From NCBI GenBank assembly GCA_947172415.1, contig OX359200.1, positions 1,428,501 to 1,492,500 on the forward strand: a DNA stretch of 64,000 nucleotides, read 5' to 3'. Positions 23,801-33,604 of the stretch are shown here, piece by piece (position 1 is the stretch's first letter; every line of letters begins with the position of its first letter). The DNA comes from Chondrosia reniformis (taxonomy: Eukaryota; Porifera; Demospongiae; Chondrillida; Chondrillidae). Under the pieces are notes generated by a model. The model worked only from the letters and a program-made list of their open reading frames with translations, was not told the origin of the DNA and ran no database searches. The position numbers were made by a program, and so were the translations under genes.

Positions 23801-25782
23801 CCTTAAACCCACTACTCATAGCCTACAGTACCTTAAACCCACTACTCACAGCCTACAGTACCTTAAACACACTACTCATAGCCTACAGAACCTTAAACCC
23901 ACTACTCACAGCCTACAGTACCTTAAACACACTACTCATAGCCTACAGTACCTTAAACCCACTACTCATAGCCTATAGTACCTTAAACCCACTACTCATA
24001 GCCTATAGTACCTTAAACCCACTACTCATAGCCTACAGTACCTTAAACACACTACTCATAGCCTACAGTACCTTAAACCCACTACTCATAGCCTACAGTA
24101 CCTTAAACACACTACTCATAGCCTACAGTACCTTAAACACACTACTCATAGCCTACAGTACCTTAAACACACTACTCATAGCCTATAGTACCTTAAACAC
24201 ACTACTCATAGCCTACAGTACCTTCAATATTGTTGGACATGTCATTGACATGAAACCTCTGCATTACCTCCACGAGGAGTAGGAAATGTCAACAAATATT
24301 GGTTTTTGCTAAATAAAATTTACATGAAAAATCAAAGAGATTATCAAATTACAGGTAATCACCATTGAACATGAAGTGGTAAAAATATGAAAGAATAAAT
24401 TCTGGGAATACCACTAGTTCTCTGCTAGTGACCTACATTTACCATTTATACTTCATTTACCACGAAATCCTTTACATATACACAAAATCAACTATAAAAT
24501 AAATTTTAAATTAGATTGTTACTTATCTTATGGTGCATCTCTTGACTCTTTGATGTTGCTGATGAAGACCCTCGGGGTCGAAACATTCAACAGGAAGATT
24601 TTAAACCAAAAACTGCATTTTAGATGCTCAATGAGTTGAGAGATGCACCATTTAAAAGATAAGTTCAATGCAGTCAGAAGAAATCCTTATTCTATTATAG
24701 ACTGTTGCTATAAAATAATTTTAAGTTACAAGTGCCATATACTCCTTCAATGACTTACTACCCTGCCCCATAAATTTGATGTATAGATGGTTATTATAGT
24801 TATATACTCCTACCTAGTCTCCCTCTTATAATTAACTAATTCCTGTGTGTGACAAGATGTAATAATGTACGTAATTGGATTTCTAGTGGGAGGGGGGCAT
24901 ATAAACAAATTGGCTACTATCAACAATGCATGAATAATCTAACACACCATTTTACTTACATGCTACAACTACTTACAAGTAAAGGTCTATAGGGAACTAA
25001 ACCTAGTAAGAGCTTTGGATGAGGATACAAAAGTTTTCTCCTTCTCCTTCTCATCTTCTCCACTGGGCCATGTATGACCTATATAGTCAAGAAACTGTAC
25101 GCCTACTACTGCATACACTTACCTTGCTATGATAAAGGCCTTGTTCATAAACTGCAGTGCCTGGTCAAGCGCATCCATCTCCTCGTACACCAAACCAATA
25201 TTGAGAAAGAGTCTTCCCTTCATACTCATCACCTGCTGCTCCTTCAAGCTCTCTATCTTGTCGCACACGTCTAGGCTGGAGAGATAGGCCTCAATAGCTC
25301 GCTGCAAGCGGCCAGTTTTCCCTTTCTTGTCGGACGCGTCAGCCCATATGAAGTAGGTTCGACCAATGGTGGCTAACGCCCTCTGCTCTTCAGTGAAATC
25401 ATTCAGCTGTCTCGACATCTGTAGATGCTTCATTTGATGCTCAAGGGCTAGTTCATACTCTGATAGATATTCAGACAGACACTCTCCAATCTTCCGATGA
25501 GCAATAGCAGCGCCCAAGGAGTCATTAACGGCTTCAGAAAGGGACAATTCAGTGAGGTGTTCCTTATAAGCCTTTTCGTGTTCACCTATAATTAGAATAC
25601 AGACTTCAAGATCTATGTACCTTGGGAATTATTACTGAACAGAGTTTTAACTGACCATTTTCAACATATAATAACCCTATTCTGTTGCATATTTCACTTT
25701 CTTGCTTCAAATCTTTTTGATTTTGAGCCTTTACTTTGTCTCGCTGCAACTTAGCAAGCTCTTTTTTCCATTGACCATTCAT
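8148..25782 (-). CDS. TONSL: TONSL (Tonsoku-like), complete, 17 exons, 1369 aa
   Basis: Exons (minus): 25656-25782, 25123-25585, 21575-21746, 20653-20767, 20318-20454, 19853-20014, 19040-19168, 18403-18586, 17994-18085, 17840-17929, 16687-16759, 15742-15905, 13984-15097, 12821-13264, 11615-11787, 10099-10268, 8148-8448. All phases agree (4110 nt; human protein 1378 aa). Domains in order: TPR repeats (about 1-430), an acidic Ser/Glu patch (about 450-515), ankyrin repeats (about 525-640, with GWTPLHEACNWGH), a low-complexity linker and ubiquitin-like region (exon 13, 637-1007), then leucine-rich repeats to the C-terminus. Family role: with MMS22L it loads RAD51 at damaged replication forks, and its ankyrin domain reads unmethylated H4K20 on new chromatin. 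The Asp, Trp, Glu and Asn of that pocket appear kept. The start at 25782 matches the human N-terminus. The neighbouring PX gene diverges 202 bp upstream. Confidence 0.96.
8770..8842. repeat. CA / GCAC microsatellite
   Basis: Perfect (ACAC)n flanks an inner (GCAC)n block in the last TONSL intron. Open frames on both strands here are only repeat translation. Confidence 0.95.
12031..12580. repeat. 22-bp minisatellite, 25 near-identical copies
   Basis: The unit contains CAACAGCCTGTACTAGGAGA and repeats every 22 bp with almost no variation; only the last unit shows a C-to-T change. It lies in the TONSL intron 12821/11787. Such uniformity implies recent expansion or strong homogenisation. Confidence 0.95.
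13826..13950 (+). repeat. Interspersed repeat family A, truncated
   Basis: Tail portion only (CTCTTGTATCCTCATCCAA, CCCTATAGGCCTTTTACT); the hammerhead-like head is missing. It lies in TONSL intron 13. Confidence 0.7.
17012..17785. repeat. 28-bp minisatellite, about 27 copies
   Basis: The unit contains GGAGACCCGCCCACCTCTCC and recurs every 28 bp, with T/C and A/C variants at a few sites. It is pyrimidine-rich on the plus strand, in a TONSL intron (between exons 17840-17929 and 16687-16759). The period is not a multiple of three, so the short frame over it is not a gene. Confidence 0.95.
18113..18312. repeat. 27-bp minisatellite, about 7 copies
   Basis: The unit contains TTCACTCCTGTCAAGTATAG. 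Because 27 is divisible by three it keeps several frames open on both strands, which explains the overlapping open frames here. It lies in the short TONSL intron 18086-18402. Confidence 0.93.
20976..21130 (+). mobile_element. tRNA-derived SINE, copy 1
   Basis: An A-box-like GTGCACTGGTGGTCATAACT is followed about 35 bp later by a B box, GGTTCAATTCC, then a tail with AATTGCTTCTTTCGTGTTTT and TGATTACTTGTGGG. The same B box and tail recur at 40741-40880. The pol III promoter layout marks a SINE; family not recognised. Confidence 0.65.
22490..22710 (+). repeat. Interspersed repeat family A
   Basis: Copy with CTGATGA at 22528-22534, hairpin GGG...CCC, then GAAACGGCTGTC and the shared tail. It lies in TONSL intron 2, just before the large 30-bp minisatellite. 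Confidence 0.8.
22872..24225. repeat. 30-bp minisatellite, about 45 copies
   Basis: The unit contains ACCCACTACTCATAGCCTAC and repeats exactly every 30 bp for 1.35 kb in TONSL intron 2. Variation is confined almost entirely to three positions (AAACCC/AAACAC, CTACAG/CTATAG, CATAGC/CACAGC), giving a readable string of unit types. No unique spacers, so not a CRISPR array. Confidence 0.96.
24520..24695 (+). repeat. Family B hairpin element with hammerhead-like core
   Basis: Flanking arms (GGTGCATCTCTTGACTC and GAGTTGAGAGATGCACC) are inverted copies, and their centre holds CTGATGAAGACC, a 4-nt loop and GGGTCGAAAC. This matches the hammerhead consensus for core and stem II. Stems I and III are not convincing. 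Related cores occur at 18734-18765, 19459-19485, 32585-32612, 39366-39400 and (minus) 38285-38325. Confidence 0.65.
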
Positions 25783-25984
25783 TTTTTTAATTTTCCCTCC
25801 CTTGGTGGTTTCTTATTAAACGCCTAGATGACATTGCCTTATTAGGCAGCTATTTCCTTTACGGCATGCTGCTCTGATCGCGGAGCCAACTTTCCGTAAC
25901 TAGCAAGCTAAGAGAGTGATAATTAGCATTTTCTGAACGTCCAATCTCCACTAACTTCCATATCCTAACTTCTCATTAGTTGAA
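25783..25984. promoter_or_regulatory. Bidirectional promoter region, TONSL / PX protein
   Basis: 202 bp lie between the divergent start codons of TONSL (-) and the PX-domain gene (+). The interval must carry both 5' ends. No TATA box is obvious. Confidence 0.5.
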
Positions 25985-26715
25985 ATGAGCGTTGTTAGGA
26001 AGCTATCGCAGAGGCTACGAAAAAAGCCCTCACGAAACGAGGACGAAACAGTAGAGACAGTGAAAGCTGAAGTTTGCGGGGAACCTCTTTTAGAGCCATC
26101 TCCTGAGGCTTTTGTCACCGCAGCTGAAATCACTGGTGTAACGGAAAGAATTTCCAGCCGAGGAAAATACGCTTTCAAGTTGAAACTGAACTGGTCAGAC
26201 GGTTCTATAACTCATTCTTTTAGAGGATATACGGAATTCTTTAATTTTCACTGTGCGCTATTAGATATGTTTCCAGAAGAGGCGGGTCAGATACCAGGGT
26301 CCGCGCGAGTCATACCACATCTACCAGGTTAGACAAATATATGACGTTCAAATTGAGTCGACATCCAAAATTTTGTATTAATAGTGTAGCCCTAAGTCTC
26401 CATTATACTTGCATATTCACAGTGTTAAATTGGTACATTTTAGGTAGGCAAATGTTTCGCAGGAACAATTTACAGCTTGCTGTAGAAAGGCTTCCATCAC
26501 TACATCAGTATATTCAGAACCTACTGAGGCTGCCAGCCACTGTGTCCCAGTGTCAGCATGTGATACAGTTTCTGAGGAGCAACTGGCCAGAAGACCGATT
26601 GATGATGGAGGAGCGGAAGGAAGATGAGAGATATTGTGGTTACCCAAACGAGTCCTATGGTGAGGACGACTATGTGGAGATGAATAGCTTTCAAGCATCT
26701 GATACTGTTGATTGA
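25985..26715 (+). CDS. PX-domain protein related to p47phox/TKS PX domains, 204 aa
   Basis: Exons 25985-26327 and 26444-26715 (GT-AG, phase 1). A basic N-terminus (residues 1-20) precedes a PX domain at about 40-165, with FRGYTEFFNF (the phosphoinositide-binding R-x-Y-x-x-F region), LLDMFPEEAG, PHLPG, RRNN and LRLPATVSQCQHVIQFL. This order closely follows the PX domains of NCF1 and SH3PXD2, which bind phosphoinositides and scaffold NADPH oxidase or podosomes. No SH3 domain follows. Instead there is a short acidic tail with several Tyr residues, including YVEM (a YxxM type) and YPNE. It converges tail-to-tail with TMEM70. A membrane-binding adaptor role is inferred. Confidence 0.85.
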
Positions 26716-26919
26716 ATGTACAATAATAATATTTGTAATATTTTGGGCTGGACCCACACTAGACTTACCACTGTATATTTTTATTTCTGTTAATATTTCT
26801 TTGATATTTAAACACACTGTAATTTAGTACAAATTTGTATCAAAAATAGTTCTATAGCTCATTTGTGAATGTTGTTGTAAAGTGTACTAGACATTTTACT
26901 TACACCCACTTACACATGG

Positions 26920-27075
26920 TCAGCGAATAAAAGGGAGTTAATGAGGGCGAAACAGCTGTCTGTGGTTCTTTGATGAATATTTTCCATCTTGGATGACTGG
27001 GAGGCGAACACTGGTTGCCAATTTATAGGACTTCAGTCCCCCAGCCAAGATTATAGACTTCGGTCACTTGGCTGG
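26920..27075 (+). repeat. Interspersed element with hammerhead remnant
   Basis: Contains GCGAAACAGCTGTCTGTGG, the 3' half of a minimal hammerhead, then a tail with CTGGGAGGCG, CACTGGTTGCC and GGACTTCAGTCC. The tail recurs inverted at 29870-29945 and, diverged, at about 2600-2660. It lies between the PX and TMEM70 genes. Confidence 0.6.
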
Positions 27076-27395
27076 TTTGGCATAATACTTTCCAGTGTCT
27101 GCAATTATTTTTGCTTATCACATGGTCAGTGACAAATAAAAGTGTGAGAAAGGATATCCAATCTCGTGAGAAAAGTGAAAGGAAGACATCAAAGAACTTA
27201 GACTTACAACTGACCCTTTCAATTAACCAAATATTCTTACTATAGTAATTTTCAAGTTGGATTACAAATGCAGAAACTGCAAGATTAGCCTTATATACTA
27301 CAGATAATCCCTGTTACCATAGTAACCTATTTTCTTAAACCATTTACATGCTAACTGACATTTCATTAAAGCAACAATGACTGGCAAATTTACAA

Positions 27396-28139
27396 TTAGG
27401 ATGATGTAGTTTGGTCAGATGTAGAGTGGAACTTCTCAAATTGACTGTGTTCCTGTAGAATTCTATTGAGAAGCAGCCGGTCGTTAAATATTTCAGTATG
27501 CAGGAAGTAATTTTTTTCCTTGGCTTGAAATGATGCAAAGGATGCAACATTAGGAGGTGGTCCAGCTTCAGACAAGGAAAATATGGCATCTCTGACTCTT
27601 CCAAATATGGTAAAAGTATTCACTTTCAGCTGTTCATTTTTGTCATCAAACCACATTTTACTGACATAGGATTTAGTGAACCAGTGTAGTATCAGTGTTG
27701 TTGATACGCTAAAAAGGATTAGCAAGCTAGACATAGCGATTCTGCCGACCAGAGAGACGCCTTCAGGACTCGCCAGTATAAGAACAGGGGCGCCTAGAAT
27801 CATACAAATGGAACTACTTATAGAGAACAGCTTAATGGCCCTAACAGCCTTTGCAAATGGTGCTTCATAGACCAACTTGTACATTTGACTTCCATTCTCA
27901 TTTTCAACACTTTGGCTGAACCCTCTTATGGAAGTAGGTCCAAAGTTATGTCGACTTTTTGCTGTAGCAACTGGTATGCTCCGGTTCGACGAAATGAATC
28001 CCCTACTGCATCGTTCAGGAAAGTGGTAGGACTCGTTCTCGTGTGGTAACCTAGGACAGCTACTGAAAAATCTCACTGATCTCTCGAATATGTGACTTCT
28101 TTTGGAAAAGTTTAGCAAAAGGACTCCAGTCAGCGCCAT
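27396..28139 (-). CDS. TMEM70: TMEM70, mitochondrial ATP synthase assembly factor, single exon, 247 aa
   Basis: The N-terminus (about 1-85) is rich in Arg and Ser with few acids, as expected of a mitochondrial presequence. YKLVYEAPFAKAVRAIKLFS (about 88-107) leads into two membrane helices (about 105-128 and 131-153), followed by LHWFTKSYVSKMW, which aligns with the LHFITKGYV stretch of human TMEM70. The matrix C-terminal part carries SFASFQAKEKNYFL. Family role: inner-membrane scaffold for the c-ring of ATP synthase, also linked to complex I assembly. Human TMEM70 is 260 aa. Intronless. Its start codon lies 23 bp from that of MGM101. Confidence 0.88.
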   Translation of the reverse strand: MALTGVLLLNFSKRSHIFERSVRFFSSCPRLPHENESYHFPERCSRGFISSNRSIPVATAKSRHNFGPTSIRGFSQSVENENGSQMYKLVYEAPFAKAVRAIKLFSISSSICMILGAPVLILASPEGVSLVGRIAMSSLLILFSVSTTLILHWFTKSYVSKMWFDDKNEQLKVNTFTIFGRVRDAIFSLSEAGPPPNVASFASFQAKEKNYFLHTEIFNDRLLLNRILQEHSQFEKFHSTSDQTTSS

Positions 28140-28162
28140 TTTCTTTTTTCTTTTTTTATAAA
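28140..28162. promoter_or_regulatory. 23-bp interval between divergent start codons
   Basis: Only a pyrimidine-rich stretch with TTTCTTTTTTCTTTTTTTAT separates the TMEM70 (-) and MGM101 (+) start codons. Each transcript's 5' UTR, if longer than this, must overlap the other gene's coding sequence. Implies a shared core promoter. Confidence 0.6.
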
Positions 28163-29618
28163 ATGGCTTCTAAATGGCTGCAATATGCAAGACGAGTTAC
28201 CTTTTATCCATCTATTATCCGATCATCTGCTAATACGATTACCGCGTCAGGGAAAAGGTTATGCATGAGAAAGCTAACCACAGAAGCAAATAATGGTCAA
28301 GCCACGCCAAACAACTCCGGAGAAGAAGGTCTACCAAAGGAACTATTCTCTAAAATGTAAGGTCAAAGCGTGATAGCATGCAACTGCATTAATGAAATGT
28401 TTAATTAGTTATAGAGTTTAGTTAAAATGATATTCACCCATGCAATCTCCTCTTCCTTTTCAGACAAGGGGATCCTTATGTAGGAATATCATCCACCTCT
28501 TTTGGTGAAGAAGTAGTAAAAGTGTTGCTTGCACCAATCACAGACAGCGATATCGAAATCAAACCAGATGGATTGTTGTACCTACCAGAAATCAAATACA
28601 GAAGAATACTTCATAAAGCTTTTGGTCCTGGTGGGTGGGGCTTGATACCCAAGGGGGAAATCCTGCATTTTCAGGTAATAATGATAATTTTGTATGAGGA
28701 ATCTTGGCGTGAGTATTATGAAGGTGGGGTCTGCAATAGTGAGGTGGGGTCTGCAATAATGAGGTGGGGTCTGCAATAGCGAGGTGGGGTCTGCAATAAT
28801 GAGGTGGGGTCTGCAATAATGAGGTGGGGTCTGCAATAGCGAGGTGGGGTCTGCAATAGCGAGGTGGGGTCTGCAATAGCGAGGTGGGGTCTGCAATAGT
28901 GAGGTGGGGTCTGTATTGATGACCAACTGCAACCATGATCACATAATTATACAAATATTTCTTTGAACATAGAATGAGATAGAGGGAGCTCAGCTGATAA
29001 CTCGTGAATATGCTCTCTTCTGTCATGGACGCTATGTTGCCCAAGCTTTGGGAGAACACACATTCTACACTAAGAACAATTTGTCGTATGGAAAAGCTTG
29101 TGAATCAGCCAAATCTAATGCCCTCATGAGATGTTGTAAGGACTTAGGAATAGCCAGCGAGCTGTGGGACCCTCAGGTAGGAGAAGGGTTGGGTAGACTT
29201 ATGATTACTGGAGGAATTAGTGCATAAGTTTAGGGTCTGATTTCATCAGACTAGGTATAGCCAGTTAGCAATTTTTTCTCCTTTTATTGGATTGTACATA
29301 CATATACATCATATATAAAGTTTGTCATGTGACTGTACTTAGCCAGTCATGTGACTGTACTTAGCCAGTCATGTGACTGTACTTAGCCAGTCATGTGACT
29401 GTACTTAGCCAGTCATGTGACTGTACTTAGCCAATCATGTGTGACTGTACTTAGCCAGTCATGTGAGTGCTTCCTCTGTTTAGTTCATCAGCGAATGGAA
29501 AAAGAAGCATGCGGAGGACATTTGGTGTGAAAATGTACGAACTAGAGACAGAAAGAGACTATGGAGAAAGAAGAGCTCATCAGATCCATTTCCTTATCCG
29601 TGGAAAGCCAATCAGTGA
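28163..29618 (+). CDS. MGM101: MGM101, mitochondrial Rad52-like recombination protein, 4 exons, 247 aa
   Basis: Exons 28163-28356, 28464-28674, 28973-29176, 29484-29618, all GT-AG and in phase (744 nt). The N-terminus (1-40) is basic and Ser-rich, a likely mitochondrial presequence. The core is nearly fungal: LLAPITDSDIEIKPDGLLYL, PEIKYRRILHKAFGPGGWGL, TREYALFCHGRYVAQALGE, SAKSNALMRCCKDLGIASEL, then WDPQF and a basic C-terminus ending near PYPWKANQ. Yeast Mgm101 (269 aa) is a nucleoid protein that anneals single-stranded DNA and supports mtDNA recombination and repair. Vertebrates lack it. Introns 2 and 3 each hold a minisatellite. Host splice sites and the presequence argue against contamination. 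Confidence 0.93.
28721..28920. repeat. 20-bp minisatellite, about 10 copies
   Basis: The unit GAGGTGGGGTCTGCAATAGC (with AGT and AAT variants) lies in MGM101 intron 2. It opens long frames on the minus strand that are not genes. Confidence 0.95.
29324..29466. repeat. 22-bp minisatellite, about 6 copies
   Basis: The unit contains GTCATGTGACTGTACTTAGC; it lies in MGM101 intron 3, directly before the last exon (acceptor at 29482-29483). Confidence 0.93.
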
Positions 29619-30299
29619 CATTACAGTCATTCAATTGGTTTTGAAATTGCTTGATGACAATTTTAGTTTTTACATCAACTGCATTGCTCAAATATATAGT
29701 CTACATACATATATATATCAATATAAAAGTTCTTTTGCATGCTACAAAAAATAATTATGTAAATTGTGTAACTTATTCAGCTCAGTGAAACATTTCTATT
29801 ATACATAGTCTAATTGCATTAAGCCTATAATAGATAACCATGCACTGGAAAATATTACACCACCCAGCTAAATAAAGACTGAAGTCTCATCTTGGCTGGG
29901 GACCAAAGTCCTATTGATGGCAACCAGTGACAGCCTCCCAGTCTACTATACACAAAATAAATAAAAACATTTTTTAATTATAGCAGTCAGGGTGGCAGTG
30001 CTTCCAACAGTCACTTCTGGAAAAAGTAACAAAACAAGAAAGGGATCATGTAACAAGGATAACCATATTAATTTAAGTGACTTAACCATACACATCACAC
30101 ATCTGTGTTTGGGCACATCAATATAATAGCTGATCATGAAGGGAATATGGAAGTGATGTATGGTTACAAAGTATATCTAGTGTTAATCGCAGAAATCTTG
30201 GAATAGCTATAGCTGTATGTTTGCAATTGGGTTATGTAGTTTCTATGCACACTTTCTAGTGTCATTATCGTGACGCCTCTCTTCTTTTACAACTTTAAC

Positions 30300-32200
30300 T
30301 CTTTTTAGTTTTAGATTCATATATCACACCATTTGCCAGAGTTACAGCACTAAATGTACATTAAATTACTTATCATCCTAGCCTTTGCATGGCTCATTGA
30401 AATTAACTCCCTTTTTCATTAAATTACTGGTATACAAAGTTAATGTGTGGTGAGAGATAGGGCAAATTTGAGCTGATTTCAAAATTAACAAAATACATTG
30501 GAAACCTTTCATACATGTCTCTGAATACTAAGACAAAGTTATAGATTCATATCACACCATTTACAGAGTTACAACACTAAATATCCATTAAATTACTGGT
30601 ACACAAAGTATGGTGAGAGATAGGGCAAATTTGAGCAGGTTTTAAAATATTCAAAACACATTGGAAACCTTTCATACATGTCTCTGAATATATATATCTC
30701 TGTGAATAATGAGATAGAGTGTTAGATTTATATCTCTTCATTCAGAAGAATTACAGCACTTCATGTACTTTTTATTACTGCTGTACGAAGTTAATGTATT
30801 GTGAGAGATAGGGCAAATTTGAATAGATATCAAAATTTTCAAAACTCAATGAAAACCTTTTATACATCTCTGTGAACACTGAGATAGAGCTTTAGATTCA
30901 TATCTTTTCATTTGGAAGATTTACAGCACTTAATGTACTTTTTATTACTGCTGTACGAAGTTAATGAATTGTGAGAGATAAGGCAAATATGAGTAGATAT
31001 CAAAAGTTGCAAAACACAATGAAAACCTTTCATACATCTCTATGAACACTGAGATAGAGTTTCAGATTCATTTGGAAGAGTTACAGCACTTAATGTACTT
31101 TTTATTACTGCTGTATGAAGTTAATGTATTGTGAGAGATAGGCTAAATATGAATAAATATCAAAATTTGCAAAACTCATTGGATGTCTTTCATACATCTC
31201 TGTGAACACTGAGATAGATTTTCAGATTCATATCTCTTCATTTGGAAGAGTTACAGCACTTAATGCACTTTTTATTACTGCTATACGAAATTAATGTATT
31301 GTGAGAGATAGGGCAAATTTGAGCAGATATCATAATTTGCAAAACTCAATGAAAACCTTTCATACATCTCTGTGAACACTGAGATAGAGTTTCAGAATCG
31401 TATCTCTTCATTTGGAAGAATTACAGCACTTAATGCACTTTATATTACTGCTATACGAAGTTAATGTACGTATGGCGAGCAAATATGAATAGATATCAAA
31501 AGTTTCAAAACTCAATGAAAACCTTTCATACATCTCTGTGAACACTGAGATAGATTTTCAGATTCATATCTCTTCATTTGGAAGAGTTACAGCACTTAAT
31601 GCACTTTTTATTACTGCTATTCGAAATTAATGTATTGTGAGAGATAGGGCAAATTTGAGCAGATATCATAATTTGCAAAACTCATTGAAAACATTTCATA
31701 TATCTCTGTGAATAATGAGATAGAGTGTTAGATTCATATCTCTTCATTTGGAAAAGTTACAGCACTTAATGTACTTTTTATTACTGCTATACGAAGTAAT
31801 GTATGGTGAGAGATAAGGCAAATATGAGTAGATATCAAAATTTACAAAACTCAATGAAAACCTTTCATACATCTCTGTAAACACTGACATAGAGTTTCAG
31901 ATTCATATTTCTTCATTTGGAAGAGTTACAGCACTTAATGTACTTTTTATTACTGCTGTACGAAGTTAATGTATGGTGAGAGATAGGCCAAATATGAATA
32001 AATATAAAAATACGTTGAGAGATAGGGCAAATTTGAGCAGATTTCAAAATTGGCAAACCACATTGGAAACCTTTCATTCATGTCTCTGAATACTAAGACA
32101 AAGTTATAGATTCATATCACACCATTTGACAGAGTTACAGCACTAAATGTACATTAAATTACTGGTATACAAAGTTAATGCATGGTGAGAGATAGGGCAA
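30300..32200. repeat. Tandem array, ~170-bp unit, about 11 diverged copies
   Basis: Landmarks such as GAGAGATAGGGCAAAT, TTACAGCACTTAATGTAC and ACCTTTCATACATCTCTGTG recur about every 165-171 bp. Copies are diverged and some units are shortened. Partial single units occur at 37975-38215 and 58190-58390, so the unit is also dispersed. No coding frame and no ribozyme core were seen in it. Confidence 0.88.
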
Positions 32201-32529
32201 ATTTGCCACTTGTAGGTCTTCATTATAAGCCAAACACTCGATGCAACTTTATATTCTACATGTATATCGAAAATAGCCTTCCATTTTAAATTTAGTCTGT
32301 CTGTGTTTCCTGGAAATTGGTCAGCTTCTATATACACTATATTATTGACCTATATAGTGATTTGAATTGTCAAAAAGCAAGACAGTGTAGAATCGATATA
32401 TCTCTTGATATTTTGTGTGCAGTTCAGTAAGTCATGACATTTGTAAAATATATGTTTTGTTTCTGTTTAGCTAACTTGTGTCTCTGTTTCCCTAGTTACA
32501 TCTCAAATTACCCTCCATATTTTAACCAT

Positions 32530-32695
32530 TAGGATTTCTTCTAACTGCGTCGAACTTATCTTTGTTATCTATGTTCATGACTCACTGAAGAAGACCCCCA
32601 GGGTCGAAACGTTTGGCAGAAAGAAGAATCGAAAAAAACTGCGTCTCTAGACTCTCCCAAAGTCGAAAGATGAACAAAGATAACAAAGATATTTT
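32530..32695 (+). repeat. Family B element with degenerate hammerhead-like core
   Basis: Terminal segments GGATTTCTTCTAACTGCGTC and, inverted, AAAGATAACAAAGATA flank CACTGAAGAAGACCC...GGGTCGAAACG. The core has one change in CTGATGA. Intergenic. Confidence 0.6.
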
Positions 32696-33604
32696 AACCA
32701 ATAAGGGCCCAACCTGGATTCAATTATAGGATACGACCTTGCATAGCTAAATTTATGCCATAAATTTCTAACTCCTAAGACATTTTCTTATCATTATAGA
32801 AATCCCCTTGTGTGATATGGTACCCTTTAAATTTGTGTTGAAACCTACGTAGCTCAAAGCGTTCCTCTAAGTAGGAATAAGAGGGTCTTCTTCGTAGTTG
32901 AAGTTTCGGTTGCCTAAAGTGCAGCGATATTATACAATTTCAGAATGCGATTCTCGTTAGTATCTTTGATCTTCGTAAATGTATTATACTTCCTTATCGT
33001 CGACATGCATGAACATATATTGGTGTGACTCAGGCTCGATTGTCAGATACAACGTTTATTAGTGCATTATCTCACAAATACATACTTGGTTGACCTAATT
33101 GACTAACCACTGTAGTGGTTAGTCTTTACAGTGGTTAGTCTTTGGTCGACCTAATTGCATTTATGGTTATGCTATACAGAACACCCGTCACAGAGGAGAC
33201 GGAAAAGGACGATATATAGAGTAAATGATCGATTATCGGACACCCTCAAATTATCCGTACTTTGTCAGCACTCATGTGAGCCCGATTGTTAAATCAATTT
33301 CGTTGCTGATAGCTGCAATAAACAGATTTCAGACTTAAACTTACCTGGTTACTGTGTTCTTTTGAGATGTGCTAGTCACTGTATACGTGTATGTGTTGTA
33401 AGCACTACTATTTTCTAAATGATTTAATTTTTTAATCTAAATGATCTGTACATTTCAACATACACCCCATGAGTGAGCAGGGGTAATATCCAGAGTTCAA
33501 TGATTATGATGATATTAATGCTTTAAAGCATATTTTTGCAATTTACCACTGTCTTTGTCATCAATTCTTCATTTAGATATAATTTGTGATCATGAATTGT
33601 AAAA

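Noticed and set aside
22872-24225. CRISPR-like array of 30-bp repeats
   Set aside because: Units abut with no spacers and vary at fixed internal sites; this is a eukaryotic minisatellite in an intron.
28582-29059. Minus-strand frames of 116 and 155 aa with repeated HYCRP
   Set aside because: They run over the 20-bp repeat in MGM101 intron 2 and antisense to its exons.
30300-32200. The ~170-bp array as tandem ribozyme retroelements
   Set aside because: Neither strand of the unit contains a CTGATGA...GAAA core.
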